From contig NZ_CP077770.1 in NCBI RefSeq assembly GCF_019134595.1, positions 3,220,501-3,284,500 on the forward strand: a stretch of 64,000 nt of DNA, given 5' to 3'. This DNA comes from Pseudoalteromonas shioyasakiensis (GTDB taxonomy: Bacteria > Pseudomonadota > Gammaproteobacteria > Enterobacterales > Alteromonadaceae). Shown here one piece after another: positions 28,458-38,362 of the stretch (its first letter is position 1; the number at the start of each line of letters is the position of its first letter). A program made the position numbers and the translations under genes. The notes beneath the pieces are model-generated. The model was not told the DNA's origin, did not search any database, and was given only the letters and a program-made list of their open reading frames with translations.

Positions 28458-29462
28458 TTACGGGCGAGGAATAAAACCTACCGCATCGTAGACTGCTTTT
28501 AATGTTTTTTCAGCGCGAATACTCGCCTTTTCAGCACCTGACTTCATAATGCTATCAAGTAGTGACTGATCTTCGCGAATTTCTTTAAAGCGAGCTTGAA
28601 TTGGCTCAATCATATTAACGACCGCTGCTGCCGTGTCTTTTTTCAGGTGACCATACATTTTGTCTTCATATTCAGGCACTAAGTCTTCAATTGAGCGCTT
28701 AGTTGCAACTGATAATAAAGTAAGTAAGTTAGATACACCTGGTTTTTCTTCACGATCAAAGTAGATACGAGCTTGCTCGTCTGAATCGGTTACTGCTTTC
28801 TTCAGTTTCTTTTCAATCTTCTTCGGCTCATCTAATAACATGATGTAACCGTTTGGATTTTCATCTGATTTAGACATTTTCTTGAGCGGATCTTGTAAGC
28901 TCATTACACGTGCGCCGAATTCAGGAATGTACGGCTCAGGTAGTTTGAACACATCACCGTATAGGTTGTTAAAACGTGTTGCGATATCACGCGTTAACTC
29001 TAGGTGTTGCTTTTGATCTTCACCCACTGGCACTTGATCTGCTTGGTATAACAAGATGTCTGCAGCTTGCAGTACAGGGTAAGAGAATAAACCCACATTG
29101 ACGTTATTCGCATGCTTAGAAGACTTGTCTTTAAACTGCGTCATACGATTAAGCTCACCCATTTGAGCATAACAGTTTAACACCCAACTAAGCTGTGCAT
29201 GTTCTGGCACTTGAGATTGTACGAATAACGCAGCTTTCTCTGGGTCGATACCACATGCAGCATAAAGCGCAATACCGTCCAGCACGCGCGAGCGTAGCTG
29301 ATCAGGATCTTGGCGTACAGTAATGGCGTGTAAATCTACTAACATAAAGAAACTTTCGTGGTCTTCCTGTAGCTTAAGCCACTGGTTAATAGCGCCAACA
29401 TAGTTGCCTATTGTCATACCACCGGTTGGCTGAATGCCACTTAACACTACTGGTTTACTCAT
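28458..29462 (-). CDS. trpS: Tryptophanyl-tRNA synthetase
   Basis: Class I aminoacyl-tRNA synthetase charging tRNA-Trp; 334 residues, the same as E. coli. The HIGH-equivalent TIGNYVGA near the N-terminus and the KMSKS loop are both present, as is the dimer-type core (LVDLHAITV). It is the last gene of the dam-rpe-gph-trpS order conserved across gammaproteobacteria. The gap to gph is 50 bases. Confidence 0.97.
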   Translation of the reverse strand: MSKPVVLSGIQPTGGMTIGNYVGAINQWLKLQEDHESFFMLVDLHAITVRQDPDQLRSRVLDGIALYAACGIDPEKAALFVQSQVPEHAQLSWVLNCYAQMGELNRMTQFKDKSSKHANNVNVGLFSYPVLQAADILLYQADQVPVGEDQKQHLELTRDIATRFNNLYGDVFKLPEPYIPEFGARVMSLQDPLKKMSKSDENPNGYIMLLDEPKKIEKKLKKAVTDSDEQARIYFDREEKPGVSNLLTLLSVATKRSIEDLVPEYEDKMYGHLKKDTAAAVVNMIEPIQARFKEIREDQSLLDSIMKSGAEKASIRAEKTLKAVYDAVGFIPRP

Positions 29463-29512
29463 GATGTTCCTTTATATTTTTACTAAACTAAAAAGACGAA
29501 ATTAAAATGCAC

Positions 29513-30178
29513 TTACCTTTGGGTAAGAACGGGTATTATATCTAAGAAATTCTCGCAGAGGTACTCTGGATTGAAATCAGCGAGGTTTTCACCTTGGTTA
29601 TAGCCATAACCGAGTGCGACAACGTCAACCTTAGCAGCTTTTGCTGCCAAAATATCACTTTTTGAGTCGCCAATCATAACTGCTTTGGCTGGGGTGACAT
29701 CTAATTGCTGACAAGCAAATAGTAAAGGCTCAGGTGATGGTTTCTTTGCCATATCATCACCACAGACAATCAACTGAAAATGACTAGTCAGTGAAAGCTT
29801 ATCAAGTAACTTTTCGGTAAAACGACGTGCCTTATTGGTGATCACCACTTTAGGAATACCAGCAAGTGCAGCAAGCCCAGTTTCTACATGTTGATAAAGC
29901 GCACTGTAGTCACCTACAACTTGGTCATAGTGCTGATAAAACAAATTAATTGCACGCTCAGTAAGGGCTTCATCTAAATGCTCACTGATTTGCATATCAC
30001 CACTCAAACCACGCTTTACAAGTGTTTCTATGCCATTACCTACCCAGCTCTCAACTAGCTTTTGTGTAACAACCGGAAATGCGAGGTCAGTTAGAGTCAG
30101 ATTCATCGCAATGTATAAATCATAAACACTGTCGACTAAGGTGCCATCTAAATCGAAAAATGCCGCATCGTATTTCAT
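29513..30178 (-). CDS. gph: Phosphoglycolate phosphatase
   Basis: HAD-family phosphatase (221 residues) that removes 2-phosphoglycolate, a product of oxidative DNA-end repair. Motif [12 protein letters not shown], motif II VITNK and motif [10 protein letters not shown] are intact. The start overlaps the rpe stop by 4 bases (ATGA). The substrate assignment relies on the conserved rpe-gph-trpS order as well as sequence. Confidence 0.92.
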   Translation of the reverse strand: MKYDAAFFDLDGTLVDSVYDLYIAMNLTLTDLAFPVVTQKLVESWVGNGIETLVKRGLSGDMQISEHLDEALTERAINLFYQHYDQVVGDYSALYQHVETGLAALAGIPKVVITNKARRFTEKLLDKLSLTSHFQLIVCGDDMAKKPSPEPLLFACQQLDVTPAKAVMIGDSKSDILAAKAAKVDVVALGYGYNQGENLADFNPEYLCENFLDIIPVLTQR

Positions 30179-30861
30179 GACTCAACCTTTGCAAGCTCGC
30201 TGCGCATCGCATCTATAACCGCTTTGTAATCTGGTTGATTGAAAATCGCTGAGCCTGAAACAAACATATCAGCGCCCGCTTCTGCAATTTCAGCAATGTT
30301 ATCAACACCAACGCCACCATCAACTTCTAAACGAATATTACGACCTGAGTCATCAATGATTTTACGCGCTTGGCGAAGCTTATCGAGGGTATGAGGAATA
30401 AAGCTTTGGCCGCCAAAACCAGGGTTAACCGACATTAATAGCACCACATCGACTTTATCGAGCACATGCTCAAGGTAGCTAAGGCTAGTTGCAGGGTTAA
30501 ATACAAGCCCTGCTTGGCAACCACTGTCTTTTATAATTTGTAAGGTACGGTCAATATGCTCGCTAGCTTCAGGGTGAAAGCTAATAATAGAAGCGCCCGC
30601 TTCGGCAAAGTCGGGAATTAGGCGATCGACAGGCTTAACCATAAGATGCACATCAATCGGGGCTGTAATACCGTAATCGCGCAGTGCTTTACAAATCATC
30701 GGGCCAAAAGTTAGGTTTGGCACATAATGGTTATCCATTACATCAAAGTGAACAACATCTGCCCCACTTGCTAGCACACGATCAACATCTTCACCTAAAC
30801 GAGCAAAGTCAGCTGATAAAATAGAAGGGGCTATTAAATACTTTTGTAATGTTTCCAACAT
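30175..30861 (-). CDS. rpe: Ribulose-phosphate 3-epimerase
   Basis: Pentose-phosphate pathway TIM-barrel epimerase interconverting ribulose-5-phosphate and xylulose-5-phosphate. The N-terminal [16 protein letters not shown], the metal and substrate residues in [23 protein letters not shown] and VDGGV are all visible. The start is ambiguous: ATG at 30861 ([13 protein letters not shown]) gives the usual length of about 228 and has GGA 8 bases upstream. ATG at 30876 or 30873 would add a few residues. It is coupled to gph by a 4-base overlap. Confidence 0.95.
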   Translation of the reverse strand: MLETLQKYLIAPSILSADFARLGEDVDRVLASGADVVHFDVMDNHYVPNLTFGPMICKALRDYGITAPIDVHLMVKPVDRLIPDFAEAGASIISFHPEASEHIDRTLQIIKDSGCQAGLVFNPATSLSYLEHVLDKVDVVLLMSVNPGFGGQSFIPHTLDKLRQARKIIDDSGRNIRLEVDGGVGVDNIAEIAEAGADMFVSGSAIFNQPDYKAVIDAMRSELAKVES

Positions 30862-30891
30862 GAGAGATTCCATCATAATTTGCGACTGCAA

Positions 30892-31194
30892 GAAGAGCGC
30901 ATAATGTAACCCAATCGACAGCTGATTAAAACACCACAGCTAACGGTTAAAAGTGGATTACTTAAGGCTAATCCTTTTAGCTTATTGAATTAAAGTAAAT
31001 TTAATCAAAAATTGAACAATAACTCTATTCAGCAGCTTGCATAAATGCATTTAAATGAAACAAAATATAAACATAAAATTTACTTTAAAAGACTAATTTT
31101 ATTAAATTTTTATTTAATTCAGCCGTAATTAAGTTTGTTATTTGAGCAATTGTTATGTATGCTTGTCTAAATAACACAAACAAGGGTTATTCTC
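30892..31194. other. AT-rich divergent intergenic region between rpe and a small secreted gene
   Basis: About 300 bases, very AT-rich, without an open frame or a recognisable repeat. It should contain the promoters for rpe-gph-trpS on the minus strand and for the small plus-strand genes, but I cannot place -35/-10 boxes with confidence. Confidence 0.5.
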
Positions 31195-31491
31195 ATGCGT
31201 GCTTTTAAAATAGGGATCTTAATCGCGTCCGCACTTACGGTTGCTGCGTTTGTATCTTTTTCATCTGCTGATGAAGACGACTTTTTAGCAGCGGCGTCTG
31301 GTTGCTCATGCAATACGCTTAACGCATCATCATCTTCTGCTCAATGTATGAAAGCAGAACAAGAAACAGGATGGTTTTCTTGGTTAACGGGTGATAGCCG
31401 CAGCGCTCAGTTCCATTATCTTGATTTACTTGAGTTATTAACAAGTAGTGAAGAATCAAAGAAAGTTAGCGGTTTAGGTTCTAAGTTCTAA
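31195..31491 (+). CDS. Small secreted protein of unknown function
   Basis: A 98-residue protein with an N-terminal signal peptide (hydrophobic residues 6-23, SFSSADEDD after it), a Cys-containing segment (SGCSCNTLN and QCMK, three Cys in all) and a helical C-terminal part. The AAGGG site is well placed before the ATG. It lies between rpe and dam, opposite in direction to both, and 5 bases before a DUF2970 gene with which it is probably co-transcribed. No known family is recognised. Confidence 0.6.
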   Translation: MRAFKIGILIASALTVAAFVSFSSADEDDFLAAASGCSCNTLNASSSSAQCMKAEQETGWFSWLTGDSRSAQFHYLDLLELLTSSEESKKVSGLGSKF

Positions 31492-31496
31492 ATCGC

Positions 31497-31682
31497 ATGA
31501 ACAAATTCATTAGTGCATTACAAAGTGTCTTTGCGGCATTTTTTGGTGTGCAATCAGAAAATAAGCGTCAAGCTGACTTCAAAGAGCATTCGCTCAGTAC
31601 TATTATCGTCATTGCCCTCGTTTTATTCAGCCTGTTTGTAGCAGCGATTTATTTCACCGTTTCTTTGGTGCTAAATACATAG
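31497..31682 (+). CDS. DUF2970 small membrane protein
   Basis: A 61-residue protein with the AAFFGVQSE-type motif seen in the DUF2970 family and one transmembrane helix (about 35-57). Function is unknown. It starts 5 bases after the preceding small gene, with little ribosome-binding site of its own, suggesting coupling. Its 3' end overlaps the 3' end of dam by 29 bases in convergent orientation. Confidence 0.75.
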   Translation: MNKFISALQSVFAAFFGVQSENKRQADFKEHSLSTIIVIALVLFSLFVAAIYFTVSLVLNT

Positions 31683-32496
31683 CCATTAGCTCATTCACTT
31701 TATTGCGTGAACCGCCCTTCGGGCTAATCGTGCGCTTTACCTGAATTTCATCCAGTGATGCTTGGCTGTAGATCTTACGAGTCCACACCGTATCGTGGTT
31801 AGAAATAAGTACCGGCGTGTTATTTTCGAATGCTGCTTGCTCAGCTAAGTTCGCCAAGTTTGCTTGGTCATCTAAATTGAAACCGCCCTTAGCGTAGGAA
31901 GTAAATGAGGCTGTTTTACTCAAAGGCACATAAGGTGGATCGCAATATACAACCGCATTATCAGGAATAAGCTTAAAGACCTCGTCATAACCTAAACACG
32001 TAAAGGTTGCTTGCTGGGCTTTTTCAGCAAAGAAGTGCATTTCTTTTTCAGGAAAATACGGGCGCTTATATTTACCAAAAGGAACGTTAAAAATACCTTT
32101 AAGATTGTAGCGGCACAGACCGTTATAACCATGACGATTCATGTATAAAAATAAAATTGCGCGCTCATACACATCGCTGCTCTGATTAAACTGAACACGG
32201 TACTCATAATAGGCTTCAGGATGGTTATTGAGCTCTACAAATAGCTTTTTTGCATCGCTAATAAATTCGTCAGGCGTGCGCTTTAGTTCAGTGTACAGGT
32301 TGATCAGATCCGCATTAATATCGTTTAAAATATAATGCTTAAAATCGGTATTGAGGAATACAGAGCCAGCACCAACGAAAGGTTCAACTAAGGTGTCAGC
32401 ATCCATACTCGCTTGCTTCAAGCGGGTACGAATATCTTCAACTAGGCTGTATTTTCCACCCGCCCATTTAAGGAAGGCTCTGGTCTTTTGCTGCAT
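31654..32496 (-). CDS. dam: DNA adenine methylase (GATC)
   Basis: Orphan N6-adenine methyltransferase that marks GATC for mismatch repair and replication control. 280 residues (E. coli 278). The AdoMet-binding motifs FLKWAGGK and EPFVGAGSVF and the catalytic DPPYVP are intact. The order aroK-aroB-damX-dam is as in E. coli, with dam 53 bases after damX. It is identified as Dam rather than another D12-class enzyme by sequence and synteny. Confidence 0.96.
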   Translation of the reverse strand: MQQKTRAFLKWAGGKYSLVEDIRTRLKQASMDADTLVEPFVGAGSVFLNTDFKHYILNDINADLINLYTELKRTPDEFISDAKKLFVELNNHPEAYYEYRVQFNQSSDVYERAILFLYMNRHGYNGLCRYNLKGIFNVPFGKYKRPYFPEKEMHFFAEKAQQATFTCLGYDEVFKLIPDNAVVYCDPPYVPLSKTASFTSYAKGGFNLDDQANLANLAEQAAFENNTPVLISNHDTVWTRKIYSQASLDEIQVKRTISPKGGSRNKVNELMAMYLAPKKR

Positions 32497-32549
32497 TTGC
32501 TCTTAACTTCAATTCGGTGTTGCGCGATTTTACACTAATCAGTTTTAAT

Positions 32550-33950
32550 TTACTGATTTAGTGAAGCGATTTCTTGCTTAATTTTACTTATTTTTTTATA
32601 AAACGGCTGATTTTTACGCACATTATCAGAAAGTGTTGTTACGCCTTTCTTAGCATCATTCAGTGTGACATAACTGCCATAAGTGACAATCCACCACGGC
32701 TTACCGCTGCGTAAGCTTTGGTAAATATTTACCTGCCCTTGCAACCCATTTTCATTAATAAACTTATCACTGATCTCTTGCTTAGTGACCGCTAGTAATT
32801 GGATTACAAAATTGTCGTCTGGCTGAGATAAATACCACGCATTCCCCACTAATGGCTGCTCTGGCTCAATTGCAGACTCGGCTTGCTCAGCATCGCTGAT
32901 GATGGCTGCTACAACTTCATCTGTCGTTGGTTGTTCAGTCTCTTCTGTTAATGACTCTGCTGGCAAAAGGCTATCAACAATCGCAGCCACGTTATTGTTA
33001 TGACTTTCATTTTCATGGTTTTTACTATCAGAGTCATCAACTGGCATCCCGGCAGCCTGAGTCGTTTTTTCATCATCATTAGTAGCAACTTGCTGCTCGG
33101 CTTGAGGCTCATCTTGAGCTTGTTCTGTAACGATCTCTTTGCTCTCTACAGGGCCATTAATTACTGCTTCTGCAGGTAATGCCGTTGCCACAGAGCTTGT
33201 TGTATCTTGTTGGTAATGTGCTTTCCACCACTCGGTCATATCAGCTTTATATAAAAAGCCAATGATCAACAGCATGGTTGTGATTAAGACCAAAATTAAA
33301 TACAGCAGTTTATAGCTTTTCTCAGGTGCGCGAATATCCGCAGTTTGCTGTTCAGGCTGCCAAGCTAGTAATAAGGCTGGGTTACCATGTGCTTCCTGTA
33401 AAAATGTGCGAAACACAGGGTCTTCTTCAACAGGGAGGTTGTCGAAAAACCAACGCATAAGTTGCTTACTTTCGCTCAAGTTAAGCGCTTCTAGGTGAAT
33501 TTCGACCGCTTGAGTAAACTGTCCGACTGATTGCGATGCAATCAATATGTATAACGTGCTCGGGCTTTGCTTGGCGATAATTTCTAATTGCTGAATTAAC
33601 TCTTCAGATAAATGACGCCCTCCATCAATCACCCATAAACAATCACCACAAGGCTGTTGCTTGTAGAGTTGATAGAAGTTTTCAGACAAACTTAAAGAAT
33701 GATCAATTAGCGGGTTGCTAAAGCTTTGCTCTAACAGTTCAGTCATAAACTGTTGGTCGGTCATCTTTCCAGACAACTGAACAAACGCTTTATTAAAGTC
33801 GAGGTATTTATCAGTAATGAAGGTTTCTAATAAATAGCTTTTACCAAGGCCTGACGGGCCAAGTAAGCAAATTAGATTTTGCCCATATTCAAACTGCAGA
33901 GCGATTCGATCAACTAGCGCAGCACGGCTAGGCAATATTTGCGATTGCAT
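32550..33950 (-). CDS. damX: DamX-like cell division protein (ATPase domain plus SPOR)
   Basis: A 466-residue inner-membrane protein. The N-terminal AAA-type region has Walker A GPSGLGKS (about 31-38). A single transmembrane helix lies at about 214-234, followed by an acidic Glu/Gln-rich linker of about 130 residues. A C-terminal SPOR domain (about 380-460) binds denuded peptidoglycan at the septum. E. coli DamX has the same plan. The start overlaps aroB by one base. Together with the FtsN-like protein it is one of two SPOR proteins in this window. Confidence 0.88.
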   Translation of the reverse strand: MQSQILPSRAALVDRIALQFEYGQNLICLLGPSGLGKSYLLETFITDKYLDFNKAFVQLSGKMTDQQFMTELLEQSFSNPLIDHSLSLSENFYQLYKQQPCGDCLWVIDGGRHLSEELIQQLEIIAKQSPSTLYILIASQSVGQFTQAVEIHLEALNLSESKQLMRWFFDNLPVEEDPVFRTFLQEAHGNPALLLAWQPEQQTADIRAPEKSYKLLYLILVLITTMLLIIGFLYKADMTEWWKAHYQQDTTSSVATALPAEAVINGPVESKEIVTEQAQDEPQAEQQVATNDDEKTTQAAGMPVDDSDSKNHENESHNNNVAAIVDSLLPAESLTEETEQPTTDEVVAAIISDAEQAESAIEPEQPLVGNAWYLSQPDDNFVIQLLAVTKQEISDKFINENGLQGQVNIYQSLRSGKPWWIVTYGSYVTLNDAKKGVTTLSDNVRKNQPFYKKISKIKQEIASLNQ

Positions 33951-35020
33951 TAGCGCGCTATTAAATCACAAACCTGCTGATCAGTAACATCACTTACCAG
34001 CGCACATTGACCAAATTGAGTAGGTAAAATGAAGCGAATCGTGCCTTTCTTGTTTTTCTTATCTTTACGCATGTGCGTTAAAAACTGCTCGCTAGTCATT
34101 TCTGCCGGAATATCGACTGGTAAATCATACTCAGCAATCAATTTAACAATGCGTTCAACTTCTGCAGTAGCTAAGTCATCACGGGTATGTGCAAGGCGTG
34201 CTGCCAGCACCATACCTGCCGCAACGGCTTCGCCGTGTAGCCAGTTACCGTAACCCATTTGCGCTTCGATAGCGTGGCCAAAGGTATGCCCTAGGTTTAG
34301 TAGTGCACGTAAACCAGCTTCTTTTTCATCTTGCGCAACAATCAAGGCTTTGATTTCACAACAACGGTAAATTACATGCTGCAAAGTTTGCTCATCAAGT
34401 GATTTAAGGTTAGCGATATTTTGCTCTAGGTAAGCAAATAACTCTGTGTCGTAAATAAGGCCGTATTTAATTACTTCTGCCATACCGGCTGCGAATTCAC
34501 GCTCAGGTAAAGTATGAAGTGATTGCGTATCGATAAATACTGCTTGCGGCTGATAAAACGCACCTATCATGTTTTTACCAAGTGGATGGTTTACTGCCGT
34601 TTTGCCACCAACCGATGAATCCACTTGCGAAAGCAAGGTAGTTGGTACTTGAATAAAAGGCACGCCACGTTGATAACATGCAGCAACAAAACCAGTTAGA
34701 TCACCCACAACACCGCCACCTAAGGCAATAAGGCATGTATCGCGACCACAGTTATGTTCAAGTAAGAACGCCGAAATCTTTTCAAACCACTCAAGTGATT
34801 TAAATTGTTCGCCATCAGGGATGGTAAAAGATAACGGGTTAAGATCAGCCAACGACGTCATTACATCATCAAGATATAAAGGTGCAATGGTGTCGTTGGT
34901 GATAATGATTGGTCGACAATCGCCGATGTGCTCGCGTAGCCGACCAGTCTCTTTAAGAGCAGATTGACCAATATAAATAGGATAACTTCGCTCGTCCAAA
35001 TTAACTGTTAATTCAAGCAT
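33950..35020 (-). CDS. aroB: 3-Dehydroquinate synthase
   Basis: Second step of the shikimate pathway: DAHP to 3-dehydroquinate, NAD- and metal-dependent. 356 residues (E. coli 362). The NAD-binding GGGVVGDLTGF, the substrate segment VDSSVGGKTAVNH and metal-ligand regions (EVIKYG, LGHTFGHAIE, LHGEAVA) are present. It lies 27 bases after aroK, which catalyses a later pathway step, and touches damX. Confidence 0.97.
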   Translation of the reverse strand: MLELTVNLDERSYPIYIGQSALKETGRLREHIGDCRPIIITNDTIAPLYLDDVMTSLADLNPLSFTIPDGEQFKSLEWFEKISAFLLEHNCGRDTCLIALGGGVVGDLTGFVAACYQRGVPFIQVPTTLLSQVDSSVGGKTAVNHPLGKNMIGAFYQPQAVFIDTQSLHTLPEREFAAGMAEVIKYGLIYDTELFAYLEQNIANLKSLDEQTLQHVIYRCCEIKALIVAQDEKEAGLRALLNLGHTFGHAIEAQMGYGNWLHGEAVAAGMVLAARLAHTRDDLATAEVERIVKLIAEYDLPVDIPAEMTSEQFLTHMRKDKKNKKGTIRFILPTQFGQCALVSDVTDQQVCDLIAR

Positions 35021-35047
35021 AGCTAGTTTCCTTTTTATTATTGGTTT

Positions 35048-35566
35048 TTAAAAATCTAATTTCTCGATGATTTGATTAGCAACAACTTTCGCGCTTTGCT
35101 CATCAGTGCGGACAACAAAATCAGCAACTTCTTTGTATAACGGTTCGCGTTCTTCAGCTAAGCGTTCTAATACATCACGCGGTGCTTCTTCTGTTTGCAA
35201 TAATGGGCGACGCTTGTCGCGCTGCGTGCGTGCAACTTGCTTTTCGATTGGTGTCTCTAGGTATACAACGATACCGCGAGCAGATAGCTTATTACGCACT
35301 TCTTTACTGATCACAGAACCACCACCAGTTGCAAGAACAATGCCTTGCATCTCAGTTAGGTCTGAAATTACAGTTTCTTCACGAAGTCGAAAGCCCTCTT
35401 CACCCTCAAGATCGAATACCCAAGCAATGTCTGCTCCAGTACGACGCTCGATCTCTTGATCTGAATCGAAAAATTCAAGGTGTAATTGGTCAGCAATGTG
35501 ACGACCAATTGTGCTTTTGCCAGCCCCCATAGGGCCCACTAGAAATATATTACGTTTCTCAGCCAT
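35048..35566 (-). CDS. aroK: Shikimate kinase I
   Basis: Phosphorylates shikimate with ATP; 172 residues, the normal length. Walker [12 protein letters not shown], the shikimate-binding [11 protein letters not shown] and the lid region (RDKRRPLL) are visible. It sits between pilQ and aroB, as the hofQ-aroK-aroB order in E. coli does. The annotation as aroK rather than aroL rests on that synteny. Confidence 0.95.
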   Translation of the reverse strand: MAEKRNIFLVGPMGAGKSTIGRHIADQLHLEFFDSDQEIERRTGADIAWVFDLEGEEGFRLREETVISDLTEMQGIVLATGGGSVISKEVRNKLSARGIVVYLETPIEKQVARTQRDKRRPLLQTEEAPRDVLERLAEEREPLYKEVADFVVRTDEQSAKVVANQIIEKLDF

Positions 35567-35698
35567 ATCTTTTTAGTACAAACGAACTCTAAAATTTGAA
35601 ATAAAACCCCGCCTAACGACCTGGCCCCAAAATTAAGGAGGGGATTATCTCAGTAATTGCTTGGGTATTTCAAGTCAATTAGCATAAAAAGCCAGATA

Positions 35699-35727
35699 AC
35701 GAGCAATTAAACATGCTAATTGCTCGT
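35699..35727 (-). other. Hairpin between pilQ and aroK, possible terminator
   Basis: Perfect 11-bp stem ACGAGCAATTA / TAATTGCTCGT with a 7-base loop, 19 bases past the pilQ stop. On the minus strand a TTTTT run appears only about 10 bases further on, so it may terminate inefficiently and leave read-through into aroK-aroB. Confidence 0.45.
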
Positions 35728-35745
35728 TGCTTAAGAAAAAATCAC

Positions 35746-37839
35746 TTAATCGATTTGAATTTTTGGTGTTACAAAGATTAACAACTCTTTCTTCTCGTTA
35801 AATTCACTCGTACTTTTGAACAACGCTCCAAGGTATGGAATATCACCTAACAGAGGTACTTTCTTAGTTGAGTTAACGATTTGCTGTTGGAAAATACCAC
35901 CAAGCACCACAGTTTGACCGTTTTCTACTAATACCTGAGTTTGAATCTCTTGGGTATTAATTGCCACAGCAGAACCCGTTGGTGTTTGTACGGTATCACC
36001 ACGTGTATCTTGTGTGATAACGAGATCTAAAATTACTTTGTTATCAGGGGTGATATGTGGCGTTACTTCTAAGCTCAGTACTGCTTTTTTGAAGGTTACT
36101 GTCGTTGCACCACTTGATGCTGCTTCAACGTAGGGGATCTCAGTACCTTGCTCAATACGCGCTTTTTGTTGGTTAGCCGTAGTAATACGTGGACTTGCGA
36201 TAATCTCACCACGGTTTTCTTCTTCAAGGGCACTTAGCTCTAAATCTAATATTGTGCCGTTGGCCAACTTAGCTATTTGCACACCAATACTACCCGCAGG
36301 GCTAGAAACCGGTAAGTTAACATTTAAGCGGTCAGAAATACTTGGGATATTATCGTAAGAGCCAGCACCAAACATGCCTCCAGCACCTTCTAATGTGCCA
36401 GAAATAGCGCCGTCACTACCTACATCACTGATCCCCCAGCGAACACCTAAGTCTTCTTGTACGTTATCATTCACTGTCACCATACGTGATTCAATTACCA
36501 CTTGCTTAACAGGAATATCTAAGGTTTCTACCATACGGCGCACGCTTTCGATACTTTTTGCAGTGTCTTTGATAAGTAGAGTATTAGTACGCTTATCAAC
36601 AGACACACTGCCTCGTGCTGAAATAATACTGTTGGTGTCTGTTTTCAATAAGTCAGCAAACTCTTCAGCTTTAGCATAATTAAGGCGGATATATTCACTG
36701 TAAAGCGGCTCTAAATCTTCAACTTGCTGTTTAGCTTGAAGCTCTTTTGCTTCACGCGCAGCTAGCTCTTCTGATGGCGCAACCATCAAAATAGAGCCAT
36801 CCATACGCTTATCAAGACCTTTAATTTTAAGTACTACATCAAGTGCCTGATCCCAAGGAACACCGTCTAAACGCAATGTAACATTGCCTGTTACTGAATC
36901 ACTTGTTACTAAGTTAAACTCGTTATAGCCCGCAATAATCTGTAGCACAGAGCGAATAGGAATATCTTGGAAGTTAAGGCTCATAGGGCGACCTTGATAT
37001 TCAATACCACCTTCAAGGTATGCACGCTGTGTATCATCTTTTTCAACAGTTAGCGTAAAGATATTTTCAATTTGTTGGTGAGTAAACTTAAACGCTGCAT
37101 TGGGTTCAACCACGATGCGCGTCATATTACCTTCTTTGAAGGTTTCGATGTTACTGACAACCGTACCAAAATCCATCACATCTAATTGATACAATAAATC
37201 ATCTAAAATATCTGTGTGGTGGAACTCAGCAATAATTTTGCCGCCACTTTCATGTACATCAATTGCAGCTTGCGTATCTTGTAAAAAAACTAGCAGGCGT
37301 GCTTCGCCTTTCTCACCACGACGAAAATCAATCGACTGCACCGTATTAATAAAGTTACTAGAAGCAGTCAACCCATCCGCAGATTCATCTGTTGCGATTG
37401 GGTTATCTGAAACATGTAAAGTAACAATATTATCTTTCGCCATTGTTTTATAAATTTTTAGCTTGTCTAACGTTACAACAACTTTTAAACCATCGGCAGT
37501 CATGGTACTGGTTACATGCTGGATACCTGCTTGATTAACAGGTACATCACGCACTTCATTATCAACACCCACATTGCTAAATAGCATTTCAATACGAGCT
37601 GGTGAGTTATACACCTGAACTTTTGGTTCGAATGTAAGGGCTTCATCAAATACTAGTTGTAATTGTGTTTCGCCTTTCATTAACGGGTTATAACGCACAT
37701 CATACAACAGAGGGGCAGCGATTGCCGTCTGGGCCAAAAATAAGGCTAATGCAGCTAACATGAATTTATGCATGTGTTTTAACCAAGCCATTCCTATATG
37801 CATCTTCTTTTTACCTTTCATAAGATTAACTTGCACCAT
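35746..37839 (-). CDS. pilQ: Type IV pilus secretin PilQ
   Basis: Outer-membrane secretin through which the type IV pilus is extruded. The 697 residues include an exported N-terminus (hydrophobic HKFMLAALALFLAQTAIA), beta-rich AMIN-type domains, an STN domain (SLNFQDIPIRSVLQIIAGYN), N-domain repeats and the C-terminal secretin pore with VPLLGDIPYLGALFK. The start at 37839 is favoured by an AGAGG site inside the end of pilP, although ATGs at 37821, 37803 and 37773 are possible. It is last in the pilMNOPQ operon. Confidence 0.95.
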   Translation of the reverse strand: MVQVNLMKGKKKMHIGMAWLKHMHKFMLAALALFLAQTAIAAPLLYDVRYNPLMKGETQLQLVFDEALTFEPKVQVYNSPARIEMLFSNVGVDNEVRDVPVNQAGIQHVTSTMTADGLKVVVTLDKLKIYKTMAKDNIVTLHVSDNPIATDESADGLTASSNFINTVQSIDFRRGEKGEARLLVFLQDTQAAIDVHESGGKIIAEFHHTDILDDLLYQLDVMDFGTVVSNIETFKEGNMTRIVVEPNAAFKFTHQQIENIFTLTVEKDDTQRAYLEGGIEYQGRPMSLNFQDIPIRSVLQIIAGYNEFNLVTSDSVTGNVTLRLDGVPWDQALDVVLKIKGLDKRMDGSILMVAPSEELAAREAKELQAKQQVEDLEPLYSEYIRLNYAKAEEFADLLKTDTNSIISARGSVSVDKRTNTLLIKDTAKSIESVRRMVETLDIPVKQVVIESRMVTVNDNVQEDLGVRWGISDVGSDGAISGTLEGAGGMFGAGSYDNIPSISDRLNVNLPVSSPAGSIGVQIAKLANGTILDLELSALEEENRGEIIASPRITTANQQKARIEQGTEIPYVEAASSGATTVTFKKAVLSLEVTPHITPDNKVILDLVITQDTRGDTVQTPTGSAVAINTQEIQTQVLVENGQTVVLGGIFQQQIVNSTKKVPLLGDIPYLGALFKSTSEFNEKKELLIFVTPKIQID

Positions 37840-38362
37840 TTGTATTCGCCTCTAACATTTCTAGCTTAGTCAGGCGCTCTTTCCAACAACCAGCCCCATC
37901 CGGGATTAATTCTAATAATTCTATATAATTGTCGTGCACTTGTTTAATTTCACCATGATACAAACCGATATAATTACCTACAGTAACTCGATAAAGTGTA
38001 TCGTCTGCAGCTTTTATCAACGCCCACGTATTACCAACACGGCCAATAGTCCCTTGCATAACTAGGTTGTCTAGCGGGTACTTTTCAAGTGGCTGGCGAA
38101 CACGATCAGGATCGGGGTGTAAGCAGTTTTTAACTTGCACTAAATTGCTTTGGATAATTTCCGGTTTAGGCGCCACAAATGGGCTGCGTAATTTCCCGGC
38201 ATTATAAGCAAAATGCTCGAACTTAGTGATCTCAGGTATCGGCTCAACTTTAGGCGTTGTACTTGCTTTTACTTGATCAATAAACTCTTTTTGTTCTGAA
38301 GTATCGTCATTACATGCACTGAGCACAAGAGTCATGACAATAATTAAGGGAAGCTTTTTCAT
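37826..38362 (-). CDS. pilP: Type IV pilus lipoprotein PilP
   Basis: Inner-membrane lipoprotein of 178 residues linking PilNO to the secretin PilQ. It has a signal sequence with lipobox VLSAC (Cys17), a flexible linker and the C-terminal beta-domain (LVMQGTIGR, VTVGNYIG). It overlaps pilO by 4 bases and pilQ by 14 bases. Confidence 0.94.
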   Translation of the reverse strand: MKKLPLIIVMTLVLSACNDDTSEQKEFIDQVKASTTPKVEPIPEITKFEHFAYNAGKLRSPFVAPKPEIIQSNLVQVKNCLHPDPDRVRQPLEKYPLDNLVMQGTIGRVGNTWALIKAADDTLYRVTVGNYIGLYHGEIKQVHDNYIELLELIPDGAGCWKERLTKLEMLEANTNGAS

